From Paenibacillus sp. SZ31 (GTDB lineage Bacteria; Bacillota; Bacilli; Paenibacillales; Paenibacillaceae), in NCBI RefSeq assembly GCF_012912005.1, contig NZ_JABBEA010000003.1:124001-188000 (forward strand): a stretch of DNA of 64,000 nucleotides. The letters run 5' to 3'. The notes under the pieces are model-generated. The model made no database searches. It was not told the DNA's origin and saw only the letters and a list, made by a program, of their open reading frames with translations. Below, piece by piece: positions 17,743 to 29,903 of this stretch (within the stretch, counting starts at the first letter, position 1; each line of letters begins with the position of its first letter). The position numbers and the translations under genes are program-made.

Positions 17743-18030
17743 TTACGATTTGGCGGAAGCCAACACCTCACGTTTCTTGCCACTCGTTTTTTTGTATTTG
17801 ATTTTGGTCGCTTCCCCGCCCCGCAAATGGCGGATCGACTTGTGATACTCCAAAATGTGTTTCACCTGGTCAGCAAGATCAGGGTTGATTTCCGGCAGAC
17901 GCTCCGTCAGATCCTTATGCACAGTACTCTTTGACACGCCGAATTCCTTGGCTATGGTACGGACCGTATTCCTCGTCTCAACAATGCAGCGACCAATTTT
18001 GATGGTCCGTTCCTTGATGTAATCGTGCAC
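17743..18030 (-). CDS. spoIIID: Sporulation transcriptional regulator SpoIIID
   Basis: Small DNA-binding protein acting in the mother cell, where it activates and represses many sigma-E genes. The 95 residues contain a helix-turn-helix at about 23-42 (VRTIAKEFGVSKSTVHKDLT) and a basic C-terminal extension (KIKYKKTSGKKREVLASA), both typical of SpoIIID. The start is GTG with GGGAGG seven bases upstream. A sigma-E-like promoter lies at 18066-18093. Mbl lies about 220 bases downstream, the same order as in B. subtilis. Confidence 0.93.
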   Translation of the reverse strand: MHDYIKERTIKIGRCIVETRNTVRTIAKEFGVSKSTVHKDLTERLPEINPDLADQVKHILEYHKSIRHLRGGEATKIKYKKTSGKKREVLASAKS

Positions 18031-18065
18031 GCTCCCGCCTCCCTACTGTGTGGATAGTTTGGTAC

Positions 18066-18093
18066 ATTATATGAGGAGCATGCCTATATATTC
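18066..18093 (-). promoter_or_regulatory. Candidate sigma-E promoter of spoIIID
   Basis: On the minus strand GAATAT, 14 bases, then CATATAAT. This fits the sigma-E pattern (ATA-rich -35, CATACAAT-like -10). The predicted transcript start is about 30 bases before the GTG. Confidence 0.55.
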
Positions 18094-18145
18094 GCGGTTT
18101 AGAGGTGTGACAAGCTTCGAAGGTCCCATTATTTTCTGAAAAGCA

Positions 18146-18173
18146 CAAAAAGAGCAGAGGTTTAACCCTCTGC
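18146..18173 (-). terminator. Terminator after spoIIQ
   Basis: GCAGAGG pairs with CCTCTGC around a loop, followed by CTCTTTTT on the minus strand, some 30 bases past the stop. Confidence 0.8.
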
Positions 18174-18200
18174 CCGTCATGTTACTGCGGTATAAATCAT

Positions 18201-18941
18201 TTATTTTTCCGGAAGATATCCTTGCGGGTTAACCGGCTGTCCGTCTTCGTACACTTCAAAGTGAAGGTGGTTGCCGAGCGTTTTACCCAATTCATTAACG
18301 CCAGCAGATGCAATCGCATCTCCCTGTTTCACTTCGTCGTCCTGTTTCACTTTGACGTCTGCCAAGCTTTGGTATACCGTCTTCAGGTTATCGCTGTGAG
18401 TGATTTCCACAACCTGACCTGTGAGCGGATTTTGTTCCACCCGTGTAACTTTACCGGCAAGTGCTGCTTTGACTTCAAACGTTTTGTTATCCCCACGTGC
18501 CAGATCCACACCTGTGTTCGGGATAAATGTATCATTGTACTGCACCATCGCCGCTTCATGTTCCTCCGTTGAAGCTTCGTTATCATAGAAAGGTTTCACT
18601 ACCGAAATTTCGGACGGTACCGCTACCGGCCATACAAAATTCTCCGACTTTGCAACAACTTCCACACTTTCTTCTTCTCCGCCTACCGCTGTTCCTTCTG
18701 TACCCGCCGATGCGCCTGTTTCTACTACCCCGCTAGCAGGGTCCGAGTTCAGCGTTTTGTCGCCTGTGCCCTGATAGACCCACACTAAGGTTAGTATAAT
18801 GCCTGCTGCTGCGATGTAGGCTGCCGGGAAGACCCAGCGTTTGGACATTGCTCTTTTCCATGAAGAGGGCTGGCTAGCCGGTACTCCTTGAGTTGTTTTA
18901 GGAGTTTCTTCTTGGATTGTTTTTTTGTTTTGTTCATTCAT
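18201..18941 (-). CDS. spoIIQ: SpoIIQ, forespore LytM-domain protein
   Basis: Forespore membrane protein that in Bacillus pairs with SpoIIIAH to link the two compartments during engulfment. The 246-residue protein has a cytoplasmic N-terminus, one membrane segment at about 36-56 and an M23/LytM domain near the C-terminus. The domain keeps the GNHLHFEV motif but has Asn instead of the first zinc-binding His (PNTGVDLARGD), so it is probably catalytically dead, as in B. subtilis SpoIIQ. The ATG at 18941 has GAGGTG six bases upstream and is preferred over 18977. A sigma-F-like promoter sits at 18961-18988. The location between spoIID and spoIIID matches B. subtilis. Confidence 0.9.
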   Translation of the reverse strand: MNEQNKKTIQEETPKTTQGVPASQPSSWKRAMSKRWVFPAAYIAAAGIILTLVWVYQGTGDKTLNSDPASGVVETGASAGTEGTAVGGEEESVEVVAKSENFVWPVAVPSEISVVKPFYDNEASTEEHEAAMVQYNDTFIPNTGVDLARGDNKTFEVKAALAGKVTRVEQNPLTGQVVEITHSDNLKTVYQSLADVKVKQDDEVKQGDAIASAGVNELGKTLGNHLHFEVYEDGQPVNPQGYLPEK

Positions 18942-18960
18942 GTTAATCACCTCAGTAACA

Positions 18961-18988
18961 AGTGTTACCGGGTGCAACTCTTTTATAC
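18961..18988 (-). promoter_or_regulatory. Candidate sigma-F promoter of spoIIQ
   Basis: On the minus strand GTATA, 14 bases, then GGTAACACT, fitting the sigma-F/G form GnATA..GGnnAnAnT. The same spacing is seen upstream of spoIIR. The leader would be very short, beginning just before the ribosome binding site. Confidence 0.55.
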
Positions 18989-19022
18989 ACGCGCGACTCT
19001 AATTATTTTCACGGAGGTTTCA

Positions 19023-19214
19023 GAGAGTGCTATATATGGAGTGTGTGTGCAGCTAGTTGGTGCGCCGCTTCGGGGCCAGAAAACCTTTCGACCGCTGGTT
19101 ACTACCAGATTTCTTCTATCACCTTCTTCAAAGGTGAAATCCGGTAGTAAAGGCGGACACTTTGTTTCTACAGGTCTTTTCTGTCCCCTACGCTCCCCAT
19201 ACGGCTAGCACTCT
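19023..19214 (+). repeat. Nested-hairpin intergenic element, copy D
   Basis: Outer arms AGAGTGCTA and TAGCACTCT bound 190 bases, with GGCCAGAAAACC facing GGTCTTTTCTGTCC inside. The middle stem TTACTACCAGATTTC pairs with GAAATCCGGTAGTAA (one mismatch). Compared with copy E (ATCCCC facing GGGGAT), both sides have changed together. The apical stem is TCACCTT with AAAGGTGA. It occupies much of the 442-base gap between spoIIQ and spoIID; nothing else was seen in that gap. Confidence 0.72.
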
Positions 19215-19419
19215 TCGTATATATAGCCAAATCTCGAAAGCTCCGGAATGGGTGGTTGGTACTAAGCTCAAATTGGCTTTAATGACCAATCTTTCTACGA
19301 AGTCAGTTTACTAGCAGAAAGCGAAATGATATAGGATGTGACTGGATACCGGTCAACTAAGGCTTTCCTGACGTCCTCATGAGTCAAAGCATTTATCTAT
19401 ACATCCCTGTCCCTATCTC

Positions 19420-20760
19420 CTACTTCGATGCCAGCATCTTGGATGCCTGTCCGAATGAGATACCTGTATAGTAATGTTTGAGGATCTGGGTGGCGGTGTG
19501 TCCCTCCTGCGCCATGCCGTTTGCTCCCCATTGGCTCATACCCACACCATGACCATACCCGTACGTTGTAATCTGGACCTCATCTCCCACAGCCTTCCAA
19601 CTGAATTGGCTGGATCTTAATCCGAGCAGCTTGCGAACCTCAGGACCGTTGAATGTTTCACCTGCGATCTGCATTTCCTTTATTCGATGCCCTTTGGTGG
19701 TAGATAATACTTCCATCCATGATCCATCCTTCTGAGCAGTAACCGGAATGGCATCCAAGTTTAGCTTCTGCAGAATCTCGTTACGCTTCATGGTGACCGT
19801 CTGCTCGAAGCCGGGTGCCAGGTTTTTATCCCAGGGACTGTCTACACTTTGCAGATATGGCACAGCGTTCCCCCACACATCTTCTGCATTCTCCGTATAT
19901 CCATTACTTGTAGAGAAAAAGGAAGCTGTGATCGCTTTGCCCTGATATGTCATAACCGCATCTCGACTTTCGCGTACAGCCTGTTGCAACTTCTCCCATT
20001 CCTTCGCCTTCCCCAGACGAGTCCATTCCGATTTCACCTGATCTGGCGGAATAAACACCTGGTGGCTGACCGTATCCGTCACATCGGCCGTACCCGATGG
20101 AACACCACTTGTATCACTCGCAGCGAGTCTTCGTACGATAAATGTGCGCGCTGCGATCGCCTGCGCCTTTAACGCCTCCAGTCTGAATTCCGCTGGCATC
20201 TCTGCTGCTACTACCCCGGTAACATAGTCTTCCAATGGCAGATTCATCGTTGTCCCCGTTGCAGACAGGTATACGCGCACTTGGGGTTCGGGGTAGGTAA
20301 CAGGGACTGCTGGCGCAGGAGCTGGGGATGGTGTACTGTTGGTATCTGCTCGAACAGGGGTTGGCTTAACCGATTCGCTCTCCCGCGGCCATACCAGAAT
20401 CACCGGGATCAGTAATGCCATTGCCAATAAGGCAGATACAGCGGCAGCCGGTTGCCATCTTGTTGGGTTACGTCCCCATCGACGTTTTCGTCCGAATGTC
20501 CGCATTCGACGACGCTTCACCCGGCGGAACTGGTCCAACTCAATAACAGGTATATGGATGTGCTCGGCTGCCTGTCTGTCTAGTTTATCTGTCGACATCT
20601 GCTCTGGGCTTGAACATTTTCCAGGATGTGATGGGACAGCCCTCAGGTTCACTGGGGCAAACTTGTCTTTTTCCACTCCAGTTACGATATTTCCCTCCGG
20701 CTCTTGCATACCCGGACGAGGGACAAGGGGTACCTTTACCTGTACACGAGCTTCTTTCAT
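19420..20760 (-). CDS. spoIID: Stage II sporulation protein SpoIID
   Basis: Lytic transglycosylase of the mother-cell engulfment complex; it cleaves peptidoglycan between MurNAc and GlcNAc. The catalytic Glu187 lies in LEDYVTGVVAAEMPAEFRLE, followed by the conserved LKAQAIAARTF segment. A single membrane anchor spans about 105-124, preceded by an unusually long, Arg-rich cytoplasmic region of about 100 residues; at 446 residues the protein is roughly 100 longer than B. subtilis SpoIID. The C-terminus has the typical GHGVGMSQWGANGMA and ILKHYYTGI motifs. The ATG follows GGAGGG at ten bases. It lies downstream of murA, as in B. subtilis. Confidence 0.92.
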   Translation of the reverse strand: MKEARVQVKVPLVPRPGMQEPEGNIVTGVEKDKFAPVNLRAVPSHPGKCSSPEQMSTDKLDRQAAEHIHIPVIELDQFRRVKRRRMRTFGRKRRWGRNPTRWQPAAAVSALLAMALLIPVILVWPRESESVKPTPVRADTNSTPSPAPAPAVPVTYPEPQVRVYLSATGTTMNLPLEDYVTGVVAAEMPAEFRLEALKAQAIAARTFIVRRLAASDTSGVPSGTADVTDTVSHQVFIPPDQVKSEWTRLGKAKEWEKLQQAVRESRDAVMTYQGKAITASFFSTSNGYTENAEDVWGNAVPYLQSVDSPWDKNLAPGFEQTVTMKRNEILQKLNLDAIPVTAQKDGSWMEVLSTTKGHRIKEMQIAGETFNGPEVRKLLGLRSSQFSWKAVGDEVQITTYGYGHGVGMSQWGANGMAQEGHTATQILKHYYTGISFGQASKMLASK

Positions 20761-21228
20761 TCGAATATAACCCTCCGTTGTCTATGGCCGGTTAAGTGCC
20801 GGTCGTGTTGTTCAAATCCATAGTTTAGGGTATGAGTTAGCTTGATCTGATAGAACCTGATTTAAGAGAAACGAGGCCCCATTCGTTCCGTTACATTTCC
20901 AGCTTTCTTTTACTATGTACATCTTAAAAAGGTTGATCTATCGCTGAATACCGGTGTTTAACTGGATACGAGACCCTATATAGAGTACGCTCTTTCATTT
21001 GGTTCAGAATTGATACAGAATACGATGTTATGCTATACAAGTTAGGACCAGCTATTAATAGAATCAGGTATTAAACATCACATTCGTCTTCTTGAAAATA
21101 AACACAAAAAAAGCCAAGCCGGATGGCTTAGCTTTTCATCTTTTACAACATATGTCTATCGCATTTGTAATCCACACAATCGTGTGACTCAATACTATAG
21201 AACAGGATTTTTTTAGTTCAATCCAGTG
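20761..21228. other. Intergenic region between murA and spoIID
   Basis: No gene was recognised. The left part should hold the spoIID promoter; CATACCCT on the minus strand near 20840 vaguely resembles a sigma-E -10, without a good -35. The murA terminator lies at the right end. Confidence 0.4.
21106..21136 (-). terminator. Terminator after murA
   Basis: AAGCTAAGCC pairs with GGCTTGGCTT around a short loop and is followed by TTTTTTT on the minus strand. Confidence 0.85.
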
Positions 21229-22578
21229 TTAAGCTAAAGTCGGTTGCACCTTAAACATCGGTACTTCTTTCTCCACTTTTTCACTAGGCGCTTTGGTTGC
21301 TTCCAGCTTAGGCTCATCAACCGAAATCCGATAGATGTCAGCGCCAAGTCCGTTAAGCTTCTCAGCGAGATGTACATAGCCACGGTCGATGTGATGAACA
21401 CCGCCCACTTCCGTTGTACCTTCAGCAACAAGACCTGCAATAATGAGTGCGGCACCCGCACGCAAATCGGTAGCCGTTACTTTGGCACCCTTCAGTTTGG
21501 CATTACCTGTGATGATGGACGAACGTCCTTCAACTTTGATCTCCGCATTCATCAATTGGAATTCATCCACATGCATGAATCGGTTTTCAAAAACAGTCTC
21601 TGTCACGACACTTGTTCCTTCAGATGCGAGCAAGAGTGCCATCATCTGGGATTGCATATCGGTCGGGAATCCTGGGTATGGTAATGTTTTCACGTCCACA
21701 GCCTTAAGAGGACGATCTGCGATTACACGCACGCCATTCTCATCCGGTTGAATCGTTACACCCATCTCTTCAAGCTTCGCAATAACGGAGCCCAGGTGAT
21801 CAGAGATTGCACCTTCAATGTACACGTCACCACCAGAGATTGCAGCAGCAGCCATATACGTACCAGCTTCTACTCGATCCGGAATGACCGTGTGAGTAAC
21901 GCCTGTCAGCTTCTCCACACCTTCGATGCGGATCACTCCAGTACCAGCACCACGTACAATGGCACCCATTCCATTCAGGAAGTTGGCAAGATCCACAATT
22001 TCAGGTTCTTTTGCCGCATTCTCCAGAACAGTTACGCCTTCGGCCAATGTAGCAGCCATCATAATATTTTGAGTGGCACCTACGGAAGCCACATCCAGAT
22101 AAATTTTCGCGCCACGCAACCGACCTTGGCTACGAGCTTCGATATAACCTTGGCCCAAGCTGATCTCTGCGCCCATGGCTTCAAAACCTTTCAAATGCTG
22201 ATCAATAGGTCGTGTACCGATGGCACATCCACCAGGAAGTGAGATTCTTGTATGACCCATTCGCGTCAACAAAGGCCCCATGACCAGGAAAGACGCCCGC
22301 ATTTTACTTACCCATTCATACGGGGCTTCACAGGAAGTAAGTTTCTCCGCATTTACGGTAATCACTTCGTCCCGGTATGTAACTCCCGCTCCCAGCGATT
22401 CCAACACCTTGTTAATCGTCATCACATCGTCTAGAGGAGGCGCGTCAACAATAACGCTTTGTCCTTCTTCCCCTAAGAGAGAGGCAGCGATGATCGGAAG
22501 AACAGAATTTTTAGCGCCGCTAACTTTGACACTTCCGGTCAACCTTTTGCCACCGCGGACGATAAATTTGCTCATCAT
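21229..22578 (-). CDS. murA: UDP-N-acetylglucosamine 1-carboxyvinyltransferase MurA
   Basis: First committed step of peptidoglycan synthesis: transfers enolpyruvate from PEP to UDP-GlcNAc; this is the fosfomycin target. The substrate-binding K23-N24 pair is in [10 protein letters not shown] and the catalytic Cys118 in [16 protein letters not shown], so fosfomycin would be expected to bind. The 449 residues include a 20-residue Lys/Glu-rich C-terminal tail beyond the usual enzyme length. GGAGGGAACC precedes two adjacent ATG codons at 22578 and 22575; either could be used. Gene order with spoIID and the DUF1146 gene matches the B. subtilis murAA locus. Confidence 0.94.
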   Translation of the reverse strand: MMSKFIVRGGKRLTGSVKVSGAKNSVLPIIAASLLGEEGQSVIVDAPPLDDVMTINKVLESLGAGVTYRDEVITVNAEKLTSCEAPYEWVSKMRASFLVMGPLLTRMGHTRISLPGGCAIGTRPIDQHLKGFEAMGAEISLGQGYIEARSQGRLRGAKIYLDVASVGATQNIMMAATLAEGVTVLENAAKEPEIVDLANFLNGMGAIVRGAGTGVIRIEGVEKLTGVTHTVIPDRVEAGTYMAAAAISGGDVYIEGAISDHLGSVIAKLEEMGVTIQPDENGVRVIADRPLKAVDVKTLPYPGFPTDMQSQMMALLLASEGTSVVTETVFENRFMHVDEFQLMNAEIKVEGRSSIITGNAKLKGAKVTATDLRAGAALIIAGLVAEGTTEVGGVHHIDRGYVHLAEKLNGLGADIYRISVDEPKLEATKAPSEKVEKEVPMFKVQPTLA

Positions 22579-23097
22579 GGTTCCCTCCGCGCTTTTATTC
22601 CCTTTTCTTCATTCCGGAATACGTAAGCCCCACTGTGCTAGAAAGGACTGTTGCTGTGTATGGAATTTCGACATATTTTGGCATATTGCCACAGATGTCT
22701 GTTCAGAAAAGAATTAGTTTTTATAATCCATATCAATGATACCATGTGCCGTACATCTTGCTATTCAGCATGTAAAATCAGTGTCTTACAAGCCAACAGA
22801 GCATCAGAACAGACAGAGTGGGATGGTTATTAGCCGGCATCAACCGGATATCCCGTTTATAACTACAAAATAAGTGAACAATTGTGAATTCCCTAACTTC
22901 CATCATAACATTGTTGAATTGTACGATACAAGCATTTTTACATAAAACATCTCAAATTCATCCAATTTTACGTCACATTTTTTTTCTTAATTACTTTACC
23001 GACAACTCATACTCTAATTGTTAACACAATTAATCGATGTTATTCGACAATGAGCTCCTTGAAGATCCTAACAGATGATTAACCAACCATCTCAACA
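22579..23097. other. Intergenic region upstream of murA
   Basis: AT-rich stretch of about 520 bases. No gene, terminator or repeat was recognised apart from the murA ribosome binding site. It presumably contains the murA promoter and may hold the end of the DUF1146 transcript, although I see no clear hairpin with a T run. Confidence 0.4.
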
Positions 23098-23355
23098 TTA
23101 AAACAAATTCTTCAACATTTGGGTCCAAGACAAGTAGTCAATGACAAAGCCAGCAACGGCGTGCCCCAAAATGATGGCGAACAACAAATGTAACAGTCTT
23201 CCCTGAGCACCTCGTGGCTGTCTGATGATTAAATCCAGTTTGAGGTTCTGTAAAGCCCACCAAGACAATGCTATACATAACAGGGAGACGATAATTGAGA
23301 CCAAGCCATTGGTGCTTAGCGCTTGGTTCACCTGATTCGTCAGATCAGTATCCAT
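23098..23355 (-). CDS. DUF1146-family small membrane protein (YwzB-like)
   Basis: An 85-residue protein with two membrane segments, at about 17-35 (GLVSIIVSLLCIALSWWAL) and 57-74, joined by a short basic loop (LDLIIRQPRGAQGR) typical of the DUF1146/YwzB family. Function unknown. The ATG is preceded by GGAGG. Its place between the ATP synthase operon and murA is the position of ywzB in B. subtilis, which supports the assignment. Confidence 0.82.
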   Translation of the reverse strand: MDTDLTNQVNQALSTNGLVSIIVSLLCIALSWWALQNLKLDLIIRQPRGAQGRLLHLLFAIILGHAVAGFVIDYLSWTQMLKNLF

Positions 23356-23960
23356 ATATTCATTACCTCCACATTTGTTGCAGCGATCAGCATATCATAT
23401 GCCCAACACCCATAACTTGTTAGCATAGGTATGTATTGAGGATAACATGCTGAGCGTACTGTCAGATTTACTCCTGCCATGCAGGAATCTCCTGATGCCC
23501 AATAGGCGAGCAGCAACAATCCGGCTGTGCATGACTATGGAATCTACTACGCAGCTGCCTGCTTCTGCTGACTCTATGGAATATAGGCTCTTTCATCATA
23601 CATTGTCAATTACATTGATTTCCACTTCTAAAATATTTTAATTTTAAAATGCCGGGATTTTGTGACTAAAACGACATAAAAGAGCGCTATTTCGATATCG
23701 ATTCTGTCATTTCCTCGGAAATAATTTGAATTCCTTCTTGATAAAAATGGTTCTCTCAGTGGTAAATGCGCCCACTACTTTAGTCCTACATTCTATTCAA
23801 GTCCTCATAATCGGTGATTAATCTGCTTAATAAACTTCTGTTTAATGAAGGGATCACATGGAATTTGAGGCCAAATCTTTTACTATATTTGATAAAACAA
23901 TTCTATTAAACAAACTCAAAAAAGCCCGGCAGACTAAGCCGCCGGGCTTCCGAGAATCGT
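23356..23960. other. Intergenic region between atpC and the DUF1146 gene
   Basis: About 600 AT-rich bases without a recognisable gene. Small palindromic AT tracts occur near 23630-23650 (TAAAATATTTTA, then ATTTTAAAAT). The atpC terminator is at the right end. Confidence 0.4.
23918..23949 (-). terminator. Terminator of the ATP synthase operon
   Basis: AAGCCCGGC pairs with GCCGGGCTT and is followed by TTTTTT on the minus strand, twelve bases past the atpC stop. Confidence 0.9.
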
Positions 23961-24365
23961 TTATTTGCCGAATACATTAATCCGGTTAACCGCTTTTTGC
24001 AGAGCAATCTCTGCACGGCGGTGATCAAAGTGGTCCTGATTGCTTTGGCTTGCAAGCCGACGTTCTGCCCGCTCTTTTGCCGCACGAGCACGATCCACAT
24101 CAATGCTTTCCGGGAATTCAGCACTCTCTGCGAGTACAACAACCTTATCTCTACGTACTTCGATAAACCCGCCACCGATGGCAACTCGTTTATTTTCTTT
24201 TCCGTTATGAATATAGATTGGTGCAATCTGCAAAGGTGTAACCATAGGAATATGACCTGGCAGAATGCCCAGTTCCCCTTCAATACCACGAGCCGTGATC
24301 CGATCTACCTGTTCTGAATATACCAGACGCTCGGGTGTTACAATTTCCAACAAAAAGGTGCTCAA
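23961..24365 (-). CDS. atpC: F1Fo ATP synthase epsilon subunit
   Basis: Central-stalk subunit that couples rotation to catalysis and can inhibit ATP hydrolysis. The N-terminal beta-sandwich begins STFLLEIVTPERLVYSEQVD and contains GELGILPGHIPMVTPL near 30; the C-terminal helical hairpin is rich in Arg, Glu and Ala (DVDRARAAKERAERRL). The start is TTG at 24365, seven bases after AGGAGG; the nearby ATG is only one base from that site and the longer frame to 24404 is rejected. This gives 134 residues, the usual length. Last gene of the operon. Confidence 0.93.
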   Translation of the reverse strand: MSTFLLEIVTPERLVYSEQVDRITARGIEGELGILPGHIPMVTPLQIAPIYIHNGKENKRVAIGGGFIEVRRDKVVVLAESAEFPESIDVDRARAAKERAERRLASQSNQDHFDHRRAEIALQKAVNRINVFGK

Positions 24366-24425
24366 TTCCATCCCTCCTGAAACTATCCGAAGGATAGCCC
24401 ACATAAGGACAATCCTGGATTCAGA

Positions 24426-25844
<1,419 letters not shown>

Positions 25845-25922
25845 CTACAAGCCTGCTACTTTTGCAAAAATAATGTCCGTTCGTTTATCTTTGCTCTGCA
25901 AGCCTTCATTAATAAATAACAA

Positions 25923-26792
25923 TTATCCTTGTGCTGCGTTAGCACCTGCCACAATTTCCGTAATCTCCTGCGTAATCGCCGCTTGACGGGCACGGTTATA
26001 GGTCAATGACAAGTCGTTAATGAGCTTAGATGCATTTTTGGTTGCATTACCCATTGCTGTCATTTTCGCGCCCAGCTCACTTGCCTTACCGTTTAGAAGC
26101 GCACCATAGATCAGCGTTTCCGCATAACGCGGAAGCAAAACCTCCAGTACAGCTTCAGCAGACGGCTCGTACTCGTATGCAGCTTGTCCTTCCGCAGCAG
26201 TTACCTCAGGTGTTTCCATCGGAAGAAGTTTTTCTACCGTAGGAATCTGGGTCAACGCATTCACAAAGCGGTTATAACAAATGTACAATTCATCAAATTC
26301 AGCCAGTTCAAACCCACGAACTGCTTCGTGTGCAATGGATTTGATATCTGCAAATGAAGGCGAATCCGACAGATCTGTTGTTGTGGATGCCATCGCCATT
26401 TCACGACGTCTGAAGTAATCGCGTCCTTTACGTCCAATGACGAACAATTCGTAGTCATTCGAGGAGTTATGGCGCTCTTTGAGCGTCTGATTAACTTGAC
26501 GCAAAACGTTCGCATTGTATCCACCCGCAAGACCACGGTCCGATGTAATGATCAGGTAAGCTGTCTTTTTAACAGGACGGCTCTCCAGCATCGGGTGTTT
26601 AATATCTTGTGCGCTAGAAGCAATACTCGCTACAACTTCTTTCAGTTTCTCCGAATATGGACGGGCTGCTTCCGCTTTTTCCTGCGCTTTACGCAGTTTT
26701 GCAGCAGCTACCATCTCCATTGCTTTGGTGATCTGCTTGGTGCTTTGTACGCTTTTAATTTGCCGCTTAATTTCGCGCATGCCTTTTGCCAT
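25923..26792 (-). CDS. atpG: F1Fo ATP synthase gamma subunit
   Basis: Rotor shaft of F1. The N-terminal coiled-coil helix (MREIKRQIKSVQSTKQITKAMEMV) and the C-terminal helix (NASKLINDLSLTYNRARQAAITQEITEIVAGA) carry the family signatures. The length of 289 residues is typical. The ATG follows GAGGTGGTG. The 129-base gap to atpA contains two hairpins built from the same ACTTTGAC sequence (see 26809-26864). Confidence 0.95.
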   Translation of the reverse strand: MAKGMREIKRQIKSVQSTKQITKAMEMVAAAKLRKAQEKAEAARPYSEKLKEVVASIASSAQDIKHPMLESRPVKKTAYLIITSDRGLAGGYNANVLRQVNQTLKERHNSSNDYELFVIGRKGRDYFRRREMAMASTTTDLSDSPSFADIKSIAHEAVRGFELAEFDELYICYNRFVNALTQIPTVEKLLPMETPEVTAAEGQAAYEYEPSAEAVLEVLLPRYAETLIYGALLNGKASELGAKMTAMGNATKNASKLINDLSLTYNRARQAAITQEITEIVAGANAAQG

Positions 26793-26808
26793 GATTTCAC
26801 CACCTCAA

Positions 26809-26864
26809 AACTTTGACGGAGTCAAAGTTACTTCGTAAGCATCATCTTTTTTGACTAAGTCAAA
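26809..26864 (-). repeat. Paired hairpins in the atpA-atpG spacer
   Basis: AACTTTGAC-GGA-GTCAAAGTT (26809-26829) and TTTGACT-A-AGTCAAA (26850-26864) are two perfect small palindromes sharing the same stem sequence. Each arm of one can also pair with an arm of the other, so alternative folds are possible. No T run follows, so they are not typical terminators. Confidence 0.65.
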
Positions 26865-26921
26865 GTATTACATGCAGACATGCGGAATCGAATAGACAAC
26901 TCCGCAGCTGCAATCATTTAT

Positions 26922-28442
<1,521 letters not shown>

Positions 28443-28452
28443 TCACCCCAAT

Positions 28453-29001
28453 CTACTGTACTCGTCTGTTAAAAGACTGCTCAAGACGTTCGAGCTTGCC
28501 AGCCAAGCTGCCGTCATAGATCGTATCGCCAATGGCGACTTTCAATCCGCCCAGCAGAGTCGGATCAACAATGTTCTCGATACGAATCTTTTTATTCACA
28601 CGGCCACCGAATTCACGGGCTACCGCTTCTTTTTCTTCATCATTCAATGCATATGTCGAGTAGACGCGCGCATCAGCGAAGCCGAGCGACTCGCCTTGAA
28701 TCTTCCGATAATCGTTCAGCAAATCTTCCAGCAATTCAACGCGTCCGCGTTCAATCAACAGTAAGACCGTACGGATGACAGGCTCGGACACCTTGCCATC
28801 AAGGCTTGAATGAAGCACATTCTGCTTGGCTTCATCAGAGATATTAGGAGATATGATAAACTTCTGAATATCGGAATCTCCAGTCAATGCACTGACAACT
28901 ACGCGCAGTTCCTCTTCAACCTCAAGAACCTGTTGTTGTTGAAGAGCAACTTCGAACAATGCTTTCGCATAACGCTTGGCAACTATCGTATCGCGGCTCA
29001 T
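28453..29001 (-). CDS. atpH: F1Fo ATP synthase delta subunit
   Basis: Peripheral-stalk subunit that joins F1 to the b dimer. The protein has 182 residues, with the N-terminal helical domain (VAKRYAKALFEVALQQ) and the C-terminal signature ENIVDPTLLGGLKVAIGDTIYDGSLAGKLERL. The ATG has AGGAGG seven bases upstream and overlaps the atpF stop by four bases, so translation is probably coupled. Confidence 0.94.
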   Translation of the reverse strand: MSRDTIVAKRYAKALFEVALQQQQVLEVEEELRVVVSALTGDSDIQKFIISPNISDEAKQNVLHSSLDGKVSEPVIRTVLLLIERGRVELLEDLLNDYRKIQGESLGFADARVYSTYALNDEEKEAVAREFGGRVNKKIRIENIVDPTLLGGLKVAIGDTIYDGSLAGKLERLEQSFNRRVQ

Positions 29002-29486
29002 TGTCGGCCTCCTACCTCATTGAGGTATTGGTTCACAAGTTCCTCTTGTGCAGGACCGTTCTCAACTTCTTTTTTAATCAATTTAGATGCAATCTGAACG
29101 GAAGCTGTACCCAGTTCGCTGCGAAGCGCTGCAACTGCTTTGTTCTTCTCGCTCTCAATTTCGCGTATTGCATCGGTTTTAAGACGATTTGCTTCCGCGT
29201 TAGCATCTGCGAGAAGAGCTTCAGCCTGTTTACCACCTGTTTGACGAGACTGCTCAATAATATCCTGAGCCTCTTGGCGCGCTTGCTCCAGAGCTTTCTT
29301 CTGTTCTTCAACATAAGTAACAGCCTGTTTACGAGTCTCAGCAGCCTCGTTCATCTCTGACATCACGAGTTCACGACGTTTTTCCATAATAGAGAACAAG
29401 GGTCCGAATGCGTAACGACTAAGCAACCAATATAGAATTGCAAATGCAACAATCGCGAGAAACGTGTTTTCCCATAAGAAACTCAA
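28998..29486 (-). CDS. atpF: F1Fo ATP synthase b subunit
   Basis: Peripheral-stalk subunit with one N-terminal membrane helix (about residues 8-26, FLAIVAFAILYWLLSRYAFG) and a long charged coiled coil from about 30 to 140 rich in Glu, Ala, Arg and Lys. The TTG at 29486 lies eight bases after AAGGAG and is preferred over the GTG at 29495, which abuts that site; the product has 162 residues. The stop overlaps the atpH start. Confidence 0.93.
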   Translation of the reverse strand: MSFLWENTFLAIVAFAILYWLLSRYAFGPLFSIMEKRRELVMSEMNEAAETRKQAVTYVEEQKKALEQARQEAQDIIEQSRQTGGKQAEALLADANAEANRLKTDAIREIESEKNKAVAALRSELGTASVQIASKLIKKEVENGPAQEELVNQYLNEVGGRQ

Positions 29487-29560
29487 TCTGTTCACTCCTT
29501 CCTGGAGGTATCCTTAAAACTTTATCCTTTTCAGGATGTTAGCTGTTAGCTAATAAAGAA

Positions 29561-29588
29561 GGCGCGGAGGGCTCAAGCCTTCCCCGCC
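29561..29588 (-). repeat. GC-rich hairpin between atpE and atpF
   Basis: On the minus strand GGCGGGGAAGGCTT pairs with AGCCCTCCGCGCC across a tiny loop, directly after atpE. A T-rich stretch follows, but not a clean T run. It may protect the 3' end of the atpE message or reduce read-through, raising the amount of subunit c relative to other subunits; this is inference. Confidence 0.6.
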
Positions 29589-29605
29589 ATTCCATGGTTT
29601 ATAAT

Positions 29606-29863
<258 letters not shown>

Positions 29864-29903
29864 TTATTGTTCAGCCTGACGAGAAATCCCGCAGGACTCA
29901 AAC